Source: Pseudomonadota bacterium
GTDB taxonomy: Bacteria; Pseudomonadota; Alphaproteobacteria; Rhodobacterales; Rhodobacteraceae
Direction: 5' to 3'
Assembly: GCA_963205075.1 (NCBI GenBank)
Contig: CAUJIU010000054.1
Coordinates: 1 to 64,000 of the forward strand
Length of the DNA stretch: 64,000 nt
The notes below the pieces were generated by a model. The model made no database searches. It was given only the letters and a program-made list of their open reading frames with translations, and was not told the origin of the DNA. Made by a program: the position numbers and the translations under genes. Shown here one piece after another: positions 45,528-53,828 of the stretch (position 1 is its first letter; each line of letters opens with the position of its first letter).

Positions 45528-45871
45528 CTTGCCGCCCCCGCGGTCCGGGAGAAGAAGGGCGAAAGCGCCTCGGGCCGGGCAGGCTCGGCGGGCAGGTCGT
45601 GCAGCGAGGCCACCAGCAGTTCCAGCCGCTTGGCCGCGGCATCGGCGCGGTTGGATACCTCGGCCAGGCGGCTGACCGAGCCGCTGGCCGCGGCTTCGGC
45701 CCGCTGGAGCATGGTGGTCAGGTCATCGACCTGCGCCGAAAGCACCGCCACCGCCCCGCCGACCCCGGTCTCGAGATCGGTGAAGCGGCGCAGCCTTCGG
45801 GCCAGCACCAGGCAATAGAGTCCGGCACCCATGGCGCCCGCTGCCAGAAAGAGGTCTGCAAGAAAGGTCAT
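45524..45871 (-). CDS. Single-pass membrane coiled-coil protein (DUF6468/PflI-like?)
   Basis: 115 residues. One N-terminal membrane helix (FLADLFLAAGAMGAGLYCLVLARRL) and then a coiled coil (LSAQVDDLTTMLQRAEAAA...RLELLVASL). In other alphaproteobacterial flagellar clusters a gene of this shape sits between fliL/fliM and motE; in Caulobacter the corresponding protein affects flagellar placement. I assign it from context and topology only. Starts 10 nt after the fliL stop. Confidence 0.5.
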   Translation of the reverse strand: MTFLADLFLAAGAMGAGLYCLVLARRLRRFTDLETGVGGAVAVLSAQVDDLTTMLQRAEAAASGSVSRLAEVSNRADAAAKRLELLVASLHDLPAEPARPEALSPFFSRTAGAAR

Positions 45872-45881
45872 CTTCGGCTCC

Positions 45882-46412
45882 CTAGTCCAATACGAATTCC
45901 TGAATCAGCAAGTCACGCACCCGGCCCTCGCCGGCCACCACCTGCACGCGCCGCAACATCTGCGCCCGCAGGCGGATCAGCGCCGTCGGGTCTTCGAGAT
46001 CCGCGGTTTCGACCGCGCGCAGATAGCCGTTCAGGACATCGACGATTCGCGGCCGGATCGCTTCGACCTCGGCGGCGAATTGCGGCGGCACGTCCAGCAC
46101 GGCGCCAAACCTCAGGTGCCGCGCCGATGACCGCTCGGACAGCGAGATCACCAGCGGATCGAGCACCACGAAGGCCACGGTCGGCAAGACGGTCGAGGCT
46201 GCGCCGTGGTCATCTGCGCTGGCGGTGCCGTGACTGTCGGCGGGCGCGTCGTGGCCGGCATTTTCGGCACCCGAGCCAAATCCCAGCATCCCCGACCTGA
46301 TGGCCAGAAAGCCGCCGGCGCCACCTGCGAGCATCAGGACGAGCCCCAGAATCAGGGGCAGCTTGGACCGCTTTGGCGGCGGCGTATCGGCGGGATCTGC
46401 GACAGCGGACAT
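45882..46412 (-). CDS. fliL: Flagellar basal-body protein FliL, copy 2
   Basis: 176 residues. Cytoplasmic N-terminus (PKRSKLP), one membrane helix (LILGLVLMLAGGAGGFLAI), His/Asp/Ala linker, and the FliL domain (FVVLDPLVISLSE, RHLRFGAVLDVPPQF, RIVDVLNGYLRAV, RLRAQMLRRVQVV). This is the typical FliL of the two. It opens the minus-strand run that continues to motE, motA and the export genes. Divergent from fliF across a 117-bp gap. Confidence 0.9.
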   Translation of the reverse strand: MSAVADPADTPPPKRSKLPLILGLVLMLAGGAGGFLAIRSGMLGFGSGAENAGHDAPADSHGTASADDHGAASTVLPTVAFVVLDPLVISLSERSSARHLRFGAVLDVPPQFAAEVEAIRPRIVDVLNGYLRAVETADLEDPTALIRLRAQMLRRVQVVAGEGRVRDLLIQEFVLD

Positions 46413-46455
46413 CTGAGTCTCCGAAGTGAGTCCGGTCCTGATTACCTGTCTTGGA

Positions 46456-46470
46456 CTAACTGATTGTTAA
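46456..46470. promoter_or_regulatory. CtrA-like box, fliL/fliF gap
   Basis: CTAA-CTGATTG-TTAA, one mismatch from TTAA-N7-TTAA, lying in the divergent gap 60 nt before fliF and 44 nt before fliL. Could regulate both runs. Confidence 0.5.
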
Positions 46471-46529
46471 GGCTGATCAGCGAGGAATGGTCCGAGCCGG
46501 GCAGAACGCCCGTGAACCGGGAGGATTCG

Positions 46530-48068
46530 GTGCAGGGCCTGTTGGATGTCTGGTCACGGTTGAAACTGCGGCAGAAGGTCATTGTCGGCCTGGCAACCGC
46601 CGCGGTCTTCGCCGCGGTGCTGGCATTGTCCCGGCTGGCGACGGCGACCGACCTGGAACTGCTCTATTCCGGCCTTGAACCCGCAACCGCGGGCGAGGTT
46701 CTGGCGGCGCTCGACCAGCGCGCGGTGGCCTATGAGGTGCGCGGCAGCGGCATCTATGTCGATGCCACCCAGCGCGACATGCTGCGCCTGTCGCTGGCGG
46801 GCGAAGGGCTGCCCAACTCATCGGGGCAAGGTTACGAACTGCTTGATTCGCTGACGGGTTTCGGCACCACCTCCGAAATGTTCGATGCCTCCTACTGGCG
46901 CGCCAAGGAAGGCGAGCTGGCGCGCACCATCCTGGCCAACCCGCAGATCCGGGCGGCGCGGGTCCATATCGCCTCGACCATCGGCCGGGGGTTTCAGCGC
47001 GGCCTGCAACCCACCGCGGCGGTGACCGTCACCACCGTGGCCGGGGGGCTTGCCCAGCCGCAGGTCCGGGCGCTGCGCTACCTTGTTGCCTCGGCGGTTG
47101 CCGGGATGCGGCCCGAGGACGTTTCGGTGATCGACGATGTCAGCGGCCTTATCGACGACACATCGGGCGCCGGGCAGGGCGGCAACGGCGAAAGCCGCGG
47201 CGAGGCCCTGCAGGCCCGCGCGACCCGGCTGCTCGAGGCGCGGGTCGGGCCCGGAAATGCGGTTGTCGAAGTCAGCGTCGAGCTGGAGACCGATGTCGAA
47301 TCCGTCTCGGAACGGGTGATCGATCCCGACAGCCGCGTTGCCATCTCGACCGAAGTTCAGGAAAGCACCAATTCCGGCGAAAACCAGGATCCGGGGGCCG
47401 TGACCGTCGCCTCGAACCTGCCGACCGGCGACGCTGGCGGTGGCTCTGGCAGCTCCAGGACGGCGGCCAGCGAAACCCGCAGCGTCACCAATTACGACAT
47501 CTCCGAAACCACCCGCGAAATCGTCCGGGGCGCGGGTGCGGTGCGGCGGATGACCGTGGCCATCCTTGTCAATGAAGTGGCCGATCCGGCGGGCGGGGCG
47601 GCGCAACCCCGCTCCGGGGAAGAACTGGCGGCGCTGCGCGATCTGGTCGCCTCGGCGGTCGGTCTCGATGCCGGGCGCGGCGACCAGATCACCATCCATG
47701 CGCTGCCGTTCGAGCCGCTGCCGTTGTCCGGCACCGAGGCGGTGGCGCGGGCGCCGCTGGACTGGATGGGGCTGGCCCGGATCGGCGCGCTTGCCCTGGT
47801 GGCGCTGGTCCTGGGGCTGTTTGTGGTCCGGCCGATGCTGACCGGGCGGCGGCTGCCGCCGCTGGTCAACACGCCGGAACTCGTCGATGCCCGTGGCAGC
47901 CTGGCGATTGCGGGCTCCTCGGTGCGGCCCGGGCAAGACCAGGCCGGCGCGGAGCCTGTCGAGGATCCGGTCGAACGGTTCCGCCGGCTGATCGACAACC
48001 GCCAGGCCGATGCGGCGCGAATCCTGCAAAGCTGGGTCGAAGACACTGACCGGCAGGAAAGCGCCTGA
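46530..48068 (+). CDS. fliF: Flagellar MS-ring protein FliF
   Basis: 512 residues. First membrane helix at residues 16-36 (VIVGLATAAVFAAVLALSRL), two ring-building motifs with YSGLEPATAGEVLAALDQ and FGTTSEMFDASYWRAKEGELARTI, a long variable periplasmic region (about 280-370), the second helix (GLARIGALALVALVLGLFVV), and a C-terminal cytoplasmic tail VERFRRLIDNRQADAARILQSWVED, which in other bacteria binds FliG. GTG at 46530 behind GGGAGG is the chosen start. No fliG follows; fliH starts 2 nt later. Confidence 0.94.
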   Translation: MQGLLDVWSRLKLRQKVIVGLATAAVFAAVLALSRLATATDLELLYSGLEPATAGEVLAALDQRAVAYEVRGSGIYVDATQRDMLRLSLAGEGLPNSSGQGYELLDSLTGFGTTSEMFDASYWRAKEGELARTILANPQIRAARVHIASTIGRGFQRGLQPTAAVTVTTVAGGLAQPQVRALRYLVASAVAGMRPEDVSVIDDVSGLIDDTSGAGQGGNGESRGEALQARATRLLEARVGPGNAVVEVSVELETDVESVSERVIDPDSRVAISTEVQESTNSGENQDPGAVTVASNLPTGDAGGGSGSSRTAASETRSVTNYDISETTREIVRGAGAVRRMTVAILVNEVADPAGGAAQPRSGEELAALRDLVASAVGLDAGRGDQITIHALPFEPLPLSGTEAVARAPLDWMGLARIGALALVALVLGLFVVRPMLTGRRLPPLVNTPELVDARGSLAIAGSSVRPGQDQAGAEPVEDPVERFRRLIDNRQADAARILQSWVEDTDRQESA

Positions 48069-48069
48069 C

Positions 48070-48642
48070 ATGTTGAAACCCCTTGAGCTCGATGACTTCC
48101 ACGCGGCCCTCACCGATGCCTCGCCCGGTCACCCCCCCGGCTGGGACCAGGGTTTCGCGGAGGGGCATGCCATGGGTCTGGCCGAGGCCGAAGCCGCCAG
48201 CGATGTCTTGCAGGCACAAACGGTCCAGGCGCTCGCGGATATCGGGTTCGCGGTGAACGAGGCAACCGCGCTGCTGATGGCCCGGCTCGCGCCGTTCCTT
48301 GCGGCCCTGGCGGGCCGGATCCTGCCGGAGCTGCGCCGGGAACTGGCGGGCGAGCATATCCGCGCCACGCTCCTGCAATTCGCCGCGGCCGAGCTGGATC
48401 AGTCCCTGACGGTGTCGGTGCACCCCTCGGCAGAGGCCGGGCTCGCCCGCTGCATGCCGCAGGGCGCACCTCTCAGGCTGACCATTCGCCCGGATGCCGG
48501 GCTGCTGCCGGGGCAGATCCTGATCGGCGACCCCGGAACGGAGAACGAACGCCTCTATGACAGCGAGGCACTCTGGACCGAACTTGCCCGAATTCTGGCG
48601 GCTTTTGACACCAACGCGAAGGAAACGAAGAGCCATGGCTAA
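48070..48642 (+). CDS. fliH: Flagellar export protein FliH-like
   Basis: 190 residues. N-terminal WDQGFAEGHAMGLAEAEA carries Gly-x3-Gly-like spacing typical of FliH; the C-terminal half (residues 90-190) reads like the V-ATPase E-subunit-like domain (LPELRRELAGEHIRATLLQFAAAELD). FliH is the stator partner of FliI; here fliI is 16 kb away. Starts 2 nt after fliF and overlaps fliN by 8 nt. Confidence 0.75.
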   Translation: MLKPLELDDFHAALTDASPGHPPGWDQGFAEGHAMGLAEAEAASDVLQAQTVQALADIGFAVNEATALLMARLAPFLAALAGRILPELRRELAGEHIRATLLQFAAAELDQSLTVSVHPSAEAGLARCMPQGAPLRLTIRPDAGLLPGQILIGDPGTENERLYDSEALWTELARILAAFDTNAKETKSHG

Positions 48643-48937
48643 GAAACCCTCTCCGGAGGCGCCGATTGCCGGCGGCGAAGACGACCACCCGCTGCGCTAC
48701 GTCCCGATCGAGATCAAGGTGTCCGTCGGGCATGCGCGGCCGCTGGTCCGGGATCTGCTGGCACTGCGGCAGAACGCGGTGCTGCCGCTCGACAGCCGGA
48801 TCGACGACCCGGTCGAGTTGTTTGTCGGTGACCGGCTGATTGCCAGGGGCGAACTGGTCGAGCTTGAAGGCGGCGAGCCGGGGCGCCTGGCCGTGCGGCT
48901 GACGGAAGTGGCGGCAGCCCACGATCTGCTCGGCTAG
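48635..48937 (+). CDS. fliN: Flagellar motor switch protein FliN
   Basis: 100 residues with the SpoA domain: IEIKVSVGHARPLVRDLLALRQNAVLPLDSRIDDPVELFVGDRLIARGEL. C-ring component that together with FliM and FliG transmits torque and switching. ATG at 48635 lies inside the end of fliH. It is the only C-ring gene in the window. Confidence 0.92.
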   Translation: MAKKPSPEAPIAGGEDDHPLRYVPIEIKVSVGHARPLVRDLLALRQNAVLPLDSRIDDPVELFVGDRLIARGELVELEGGEPGRLAVRLTEVAAAHDLLG

Positions 48938-48939
48938 CC

Positions 48940-49665
48940 ATGCGCCGCATCGCATTCATCGCCCTGCTTCTGGGCCTGATCGCATCGGGCGCAGCGGCGC
49001 AGGACCTGACGATTTCGCTGGGCTCCGACGGGTCGCTCGCGGGCCGGTCGATCCAGCTGATGGTGCTGATCACGGTCCTGAGCCTGGTGCCCGGCATCGC
49101 GATCATGATCACCTGCTTCCCGTTCATCGTGACCGTGCTGGCCATTCTGCGGCAGGCGATCGGCCTGCAGCAGTCTCCTCCCAACATGCTCATCGTCAGT
49201 CTCGCGCTGTTTCTGACCTATTTCGTGATGGAGCCGGTGTTCACCGCGGCCTGGTCTGCCGGGGTCGAGCCGCTGATGGCCGGTTCCATTACGCTGGACG
49301 AGGGACTTGCCAGATCGATCGAGCCGTTTCGGGTGTTCATGGCCAGCCGGATCGACGACTCGGCACTGCAATCTCTGGCCGGGCTCCGGCCCGATCTGCC
49401 GCCGGATCTGGCCGTCGCCGACGCGCCACTTTCGGTCATGGTCCCGTCCTTCATGCTCAGTGAAATCGAGCGGGCGTTTCAGGTGGGGTTTCTGGTCTAT
49501 CTGCCGTTCCTGATCATCGATCTCGTCGTTTCGGCGGTGCTGATGTCGATGGGCATGATGATGGTCCCGCCGGCGGTCGTTTCATTGCCGTTCAAGCTTG
49601 CCTTCTTTGTCGTCGCCGACGGCTGGAGCCTGGTCGCCACCAGTCTCGTCAGCGGCTATTCCTGA
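48940..49665 (+). CDS. fliP: Flagellar export gate protein FliP
   Basis: 241 residues with a cleavable signal peptide (MRRIAFIALLLGLIASGAAAQ), then four membrane helices. Signatures: FIVTVLAILRQAIGLQQSPPNMLIVSLALFLTYFVM and FLIIDLVVSAVLMSMGMMMVPPAVVSLPFK. Starts 2 nt after fliN; last gene of this run. A repeat-rich 594-bp gap follows before flgI, which reads toward it. Confidence 0.95.
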   Translation: MRRIAFIALLLGLIASGAAAQDLTISLGSDGSLAGRSIQLMVLITVLSLVPGIAIMITCFPFIVTVLAILRQAIGLQQSPPNMLIVSLALFLTYFVMEPVFTAAWSAGVEPLMAGSITLDEGLARSIEPFRVFMASRIDDSALQSLAGLRPDLPPDLAVADAPLSVMVPSFMLSEIERAFQVGFLVYLPFLIIDLVVSAVLMSMGMMMVPPAVVSLPFKLAFFVVADGWSLVATSLVSGYS

Positions 49666-50259
49666 ACGGGCGTTCCGCTTGCGCACCACGCAGAGGCCGG
49701 TCGCGGCCAAGGCGCTCTGACCGGATCTGTCCATTCAGGGGCCCGCGGGCCGGCAACCATGCCGGCACAAGTGTCTGCATTTCGGTGCAGGTCGGTTGCC
49801 GCTCCCGACACTTGGTCGGGCATGGCCCGCTCCGCCCTGGCTGTTTCGCCTGTCCGTTCGGCCCGTCTGCCCGGTACCAGCGGGCCGGCCCGGTTCGGCC
49901 TGCGCAAGCTGAAAGGCCCAGTCTACCCGGGCCTGTCTTGCCGATACCATCGGTTCGGACCTCTCGGACCAGCTCCAACCGTTCGGGCCTGCATGACCGG
50001 CCCAGACTAACTGGCCCAGAACGACCGGACAAATCTGACTGGCAGAGTCTGATTTGTCCGGTCTGACTGGCCTGGTCTGACTGGCGAGGCCTGACGGGCC
50101 CGGCCTGACGGGCCCGGACCGACCGTGCCAGCACTGACTGGCGAGGCCTGACGGGCCGGGTATGACTGACTAGTCCGACTGGCCGGGTATGACTGGCCCG
50201 CTCTGGGCGGATCTGACTGGCCGGACCTGCCGATTGCGGCTGGCCGTCGGGACTTGTCG
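49666..50259. repeat. 594-bp convergent gap with degenerate ~14-bp repeats
   Basis: No credible gene. From about 49990 to 50230 the sequence is an array of a roughly 14-bp degenerate unit with the core (G)(T/C)CTGAC(T/G)GGCC, at least ten recognisable copies, two of them identical neighbours (GCCTGACGGGCCCG at 50089-50102 and 50103-50116 region). Nested in it is a strong inverted repeat (50023-50063). The first half (49666-49990) has a GCCGGC-AACCAT-GCCGGC hairpin (49751-49768) and an AAGTGTC/GACACTT pair enclosing CTGCA-TTTCGG-TGCAG. Frames through the array are open but peptide-like repeats follow from the unit and are not evidence of coding. Confidence 0.75.
50023..50063. other. Strong hairpin: 13-bp perfect inverted repeat with inner stem
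   Basis: GACCGGACAAATC (50023-50035) pairs perfectly with GATTTGTCCGGTC (50051-50063). Inside, after one T-T mismatch, GACT pairs with AGTC around a GGCAG loop, making about 17 bp. No T-run on either strand. Its place between the ends of convergent fliP and flgI suggests a bidirectional barrier to antisense transcription. Confidence 0.75.
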
Positions 50260-51360
50260 TCAGTGGACAATGAACTCCGCGTGCAGGGCCCCTGCCGCCT
50301 GGATGCTCTTGAGGATGTCGATCATGTCGCGGGGCGCCACTCCGAGCGCGTTCAGCCCGGCAACCACTTCCGACAGCGTGGTGCCCGGCCGGACTTCGGC
50401 GAGGCCGATGCCGGGCTCTTCGGTCAGGCTTGCCGAGCTGCGGGGCACGACTATGGTCTCGCCTTGCGCAAAGGGGTTCGGTTGCACGACGAGCGGTGTT
50501 TCTTCGATTCTCAGCGTCAGATTTCCCTGGCTGACCGCCACCCGGCTGATGCGCACGTCTTCGCCCATCACGATCGTGCCCGAGCGCTGGTCGACAACCA
50601 CGCGCGCCCGCACCTCAGGCTCGACGAGGATGTTCTCGATGCGGCTCAGGGCATGCGCGGGCGACGCCGCGCGGGTCGCGGCAATGTCGAGGCTGACGGT
50701 GCCCGAATCGAGCATCACCGCCACGGCCCGGCCGAATTCGGTGTTGATCGCCGTCTCGATCCGGGCGGCGGTGGTGAAATCCGGGGTCTTGAGTGCCAGC
50801 CGGATGGTGCTGAGGCCCGACAGCTCGAACGCGACCTCGCGTTCGACCCGCGCGCCCAAGGGGATGGTGCCGGAAGTCGGCACGCCCTGGGTCGAACTTG
50901 CGCCATCGGCCTGGACCGAAGCACCGCCCGCGATGATGGTGCCTTGCGCCACCGCGTAGATATCGCCATCGGCGGCGTTCAGCGGGGTCATGATCAGTGT
51001 GCCGCCCAGAAGGCTGGTGGAATCGCCGATGGCGGCCACGGTGACGTCGATCGGGCTTCCGGCGCGGGCGAAGGGCGGCAGCGAAGCCGTCACGAGCACC
51101 GCCGCGACGTTCTTGGGGCGCATCTGCTCGCCAGAGACGTTGACCCCCAGCCGCTCCAGCACATTGGTGAGGATTTCTTCGGTGAAGGGCGAGTTCCGGC
51201 TGCCATCGCCGGTTCCGTTCAGGCCAACCACCAGCCCGTAACCCACAAGATCGTTGGGGCGAACGCCGTCAAACTCGACCAAGTCCTTGAGGCGGACGGG
51301 ACTGGCAAGAGCCAGCGCCGGGACCAGCAGCGCCAGCAGGCAGATCAGCAAGCCTCTCAA
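50260..51360 (-). CDS. flgI: Flagellar P-ring protein FlgI
   Basis: 366 residues with a signal peptide (MRGLLICLLALLVPALALA). Periplasmic P-ring around the rod, chaperoned by FlgA. Signatures: RLKDLVEFDGVRPNDLVGYGLVVGLNGTGDGS, NVLERLGV, VAAVLVTASLPPFARAGSPIDVTVA and the C-terminal ALGVAPRDMIDILKSIQAAGALHAE. Last gene of the motB-flgE-flgK-flgL-flgI direction. Overlaps flgL by 4 nt (ATGA). Confidence 0.96.
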   Translation of the reverse strand: MRGLLICLLALLVPALALASPVRLKDLVEFDGVRPNDLVGYGLVVGLNGTGDGSRNSPFTEEILTNVLERLGVNVSGEQMRPKNVAAVLVTASLPPFARAGSPIDVTVAAIGDSTSLLGGTLIMTPLNAADGDIYAVAQGTIIAGGASVQADGASSTQGVPTSGTIPLGARVEREVAFELSGLSTIRLALKTPDFTTAARIETAINTEFGRAVAVMLDSGTVSLDIAATRAASPAHALSRIENILVEPEVRARVVVDQRSGTIVMGEDVRISRVAVSQGNLTLRIEETPLVVQPNPFAQGETIVVPRSSASLTEEPGIGLAEVRPGTTLSEVVAGLNALGVAPRDMIDILKSIQAAGALHAEFIVH

Positions 51361-52367
51361 CGCAGATACTCCGACAGGGTGAGTCTCGACAGGCGGGCGG
51401 TCATGGTGAAATGCATCTCGAGCTGTTGCTGAACCGATTGCAGCCGGGTTGCCACGTCGAACTGGTCAACCGAAGTCAGGTCATTTCGCTGGATCGTGTT
51501 CACCGTCATGCGCGCCGCGGTTGTGGACAGGCTGGTCTCGATTTCTGCCTGATTGGTCCCGATCCGCGCCTGGAGGCCCGCAATTGCGGTGGCGTTTGTG
51601 AGCAGCCCGGCCCGGCCGGACTCGATCAGGGCGATGCGGGTGCTGCCGGTGAAACCCAGGGCGGGGTCGCCGCTCAGTGCGACCATGGCGGTCGCGCCGA
51701 GCAGCCGGCGAAAGCCCGCATCGTCGGCGCGCACCGATTGCGTGACGCTGTCGCCATCGCCAAGCTGGATCGTCGCGGCGGGGCCGGTGTCACCCAGATA
51801 GGCGGAGGTCGTGAACCCGCCGGACGGGTCCTCGAAATAGGCGCGGATCCTGCCTTCGGCGTCGGACGCATCAACAGACCCGGCCAGCAGCGTCCTGAGA
51901 TCGGACAGCATGGTTTCGGCGTCTGCCAGGGCCGGAGCATCGGTCGAGCGGCCGGCGAACAGCGCCCGGTCGCCAAAGCGCCCGTTCAGGGCTCCGGCGA
52001 TCGACTTGAAGCTGTCGGAAGCCGTCTGGGCAACCGCGTCGAGCCGGTTGGCCGGGCTCTGGGAGTTGATCGGCATGAGGTCTGTTGCCAGCGATGCGCG
52101 GGCCTGATCGATTCGCTCGACGTGCAACTGCATGGCCTCGAGCCGTTGCGAGGCCGCGGTGGCGACCTGACGGAAGGCCGTCAGCTTCGACAATTCGCGG
52201 TCAATGGCGCCAAGCTGGCCGCGATCGCCCTTCAGGTGCCGGGTCAAGTCGCTGGCCTGTCCCGTCGAAAGCTCTTCCGACAACTGGCCGAGCGCGGTCT
52301 TGATGCGGGTGGTGTTGGACATGGTCAGGTAGTGGCGCGACATGTCTCCGATGGTGATATTCGGCAT
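51357..52367 (-). CDS. flgL: Hook-filament junction protein FlgL
   Basis: 336 residues. Flagellin-like ends: SRHYLTMSNTTRIKTALGQLSEELSTGQASDLTRHLKGDRGQL at the N-terminus and LQSVQQQLEMHFTMTARLSRLTLSEYL at the C-terminus. Joins hook to filament with FlgK. Starts 3 nt after flgK. A likely client of the FlgN-like chaperone. Confidence 0.88.
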   Translation of the reverse strand: MPNITIGDMSRHYLTMSNTTRIKTALGQLSEELSTGQASDLTRHLKGDRGQLGAIDRELSKLTAFRQVATAASQRLEAMQLHVERIDQARASLATDLMPINSQSPANRLDAVAQTASDSFKSIAGALNGRFGDRALFAGRSTDAPALADAETMLSDLRTLLAGSVDASDAEGRIRAYFEDPSGGFTTSAYLGDTGPAATIQLGDGDSVTQSVRADDAGFRRLLGATAMVALSGDPALGFTGSTRIALIESGRAGLLTNATAIAGLQARIGTNQAEIETSLSTTAARMTVNTIQRNDLTSVDQFDVATRLQSVQQQLEMHFTMTARLSRLTLSEYLR

Positions 52368-52370
52368 GGC

Positions 52371-53807
52371 TCATATCTCCATGAGTGTGCGGACCATGGA
52401 CTCGATCGTCTGCACCAGTTTGGCATTGGCGGCGTAGCTTTGTTCGATGCGGATCAGCATCTGCATCTCGTGATCGGTATCGACGCCACCGGCGAGCTCG
52501 GCCTGGTGGAGCGAACTCCAGCGGGCGGTGGAGAAGGCCAGCTCGTCTTCTGCGGCCAAGCGGTCAGTCCCGATCCGGGACAAGAGGGTCGAGGCCAGAC
52601 CCTGCGCGGACGCGGCGGGCCCGAACCCCGCGATGGTGCGCGAATCCGCCAGAGCGAGGCGCGCGCGGTTGAGCTGCGTTGCGTCGCCCGACGGGCCGGG
52701 TGCGGCCGCGTTCAAACCGTCGCGCAGCCGCCAGAGGTTGCCGCCTTGCGAAGGGTCAACCGCGGCATTGATCGCGATGCGCCCCGAGATACCTTCGGTG
52801 TCGAGAATGTCGAAGGCCAGCCCGGCATCGGTGAATAGCCCGGCATCGCCGGGCGCGAGGGTCGGGTCGACCGTCGGATCCTGAAAGCGAAGCACCAGAT
52901 CGCCCGCGAGGCTGTCGAGGCCGGCCTGAGCCCCTACCAGGACCTCGTCCCGCATCGCGAATGCTGCGCCCAGACTGCCCCCGGACAGCCGCCTTATGCC
53001 GTCGGCGGCGGTCATGGTGCCATCCGCCCTGGTGATGCCGGACAGGGCGCCGGAGCCAAGGGTCATGTCCGCGGTGATGACCGGCGCGGGAGTAAAGACG
53101 TATTGCTGGGCGCGGCCGTCGATCAGGACCTCGCCCGCGGTGGTCATCAGGGCGATCTTGCCGCCCTGGCGGTCAAGCTCGCGGACCGGGACGATGGACG
53201 AGATCCGGTCGACCACCCTTTGCCGCTCGTCCAGCAGGCCCGACACATCCTGTCCGGCGTTGCGCATCCTCAGGATATCGGCGTTGAGCTTTTCGACCTG
53301 CCGCAGCGATGTGTTCAGCTGGTCGATCTGGGACGCGATCTGGCCATCGGCCTGCACGCGCAGGGTCTGAACGCCCTTCGAGGCCGTGTTGAAGGCCTGC
53401 GCGGTTCCGCTCAGGTTTCGCAGCAAATTGGCCTGCTCGACCTCGGAGGCCGGATCGCCGGCGGCGGTGATCATCGCCGCCTCGAGCCGCGAGAGGCGGT
53501 CAGCGATTCCGGCGCCGGATTCGGTGCCACTGATCAGCTTCTCGAGCTGGGCCTGCATGTTGGCGAGGGTCGTGCCCGCGCCAACCTCGGCGTCCGAAAG
53601 CCGGCGCTGGGAAATGACCCCCTGATCGACCTTGCGCGACACGCCATCGACCTGAACGCCACCAAGCATCCCGACCGACAGGTCGACCTGACGCCGGCCG
53701 TAACCCTCGGTCATCGCGTTGGCGATGTTGGACGAGACCGCTTCGGCCATGCGGGCACTTGCCGTGAGGCCGCTGATGGCGTTGTTCAGGCCCTGAGTGA
53801 TGCTCAT
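52371..53807 (-). CDS. flgK: Hook-filament junction protein FlgK
   Basis: 478 residues. N-terminal MSITQGLNNAISGLTASARMAEAVSSNIANAMTEGYGRR and C-terminal MLIRIEQSYAANAKLVQTIESMVRTLMEI are the FlgK ends; the core contains FVFTPAPVI-like beta segments. Located 21 nt after flgE. Confidence 0.94.
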   Translation of the reverse strand: MSITQGLNNAISGLTASARMAEAVSSNIANAMTEGYGRRQVDLSVGMLGGVQVDGVSRKVDQGVISQRRLSDAEVGAGTTLANMQAQLEKLISGTESGAGIADRLSRLEAAMITAAGDPASEVEQANLLRNLSGTAQAFNTASKGVQTLRVQADGQIASQIDQLNTSLRQVEKLNADILRMRNAGQDVSGLLDERQRVVDRISSIVPVRELDRQGGKIALMTTAGEVLIDGRAQQYVFTPAPVITADMTLGSGALSGITRADGTMTAADGIRRLSGGSLGAAFAMRDEVLVGAQAGLDSLAGDLVLRFQDPTVDPTLAPGDAGLFTDAGLAFDILDTEGISGRIAINAAVDPSQGGNLWRLRDGLNAAAPGPSGDATQLNRARLALADSRTIAGFGPAASAQGLASTLLSRIGTDRLAAEDELAFSTARWSSLHQAELAGGVDTDHEMQMLIRIEQSYAANAKLVQTIESMVRTLMEI

Positions 53808-53828
53808 GGCAGGCGCTCCTTACGTGAC

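Noticed and set aside
50007-50270. 87-codon repetitive ORF on the minus strand in the fliP-flgI gap
   Set aside because: Its repetitive Ser/Gln/Pro/Arg peptide follows directly from the tandem DNA repeat; no start context or homology.
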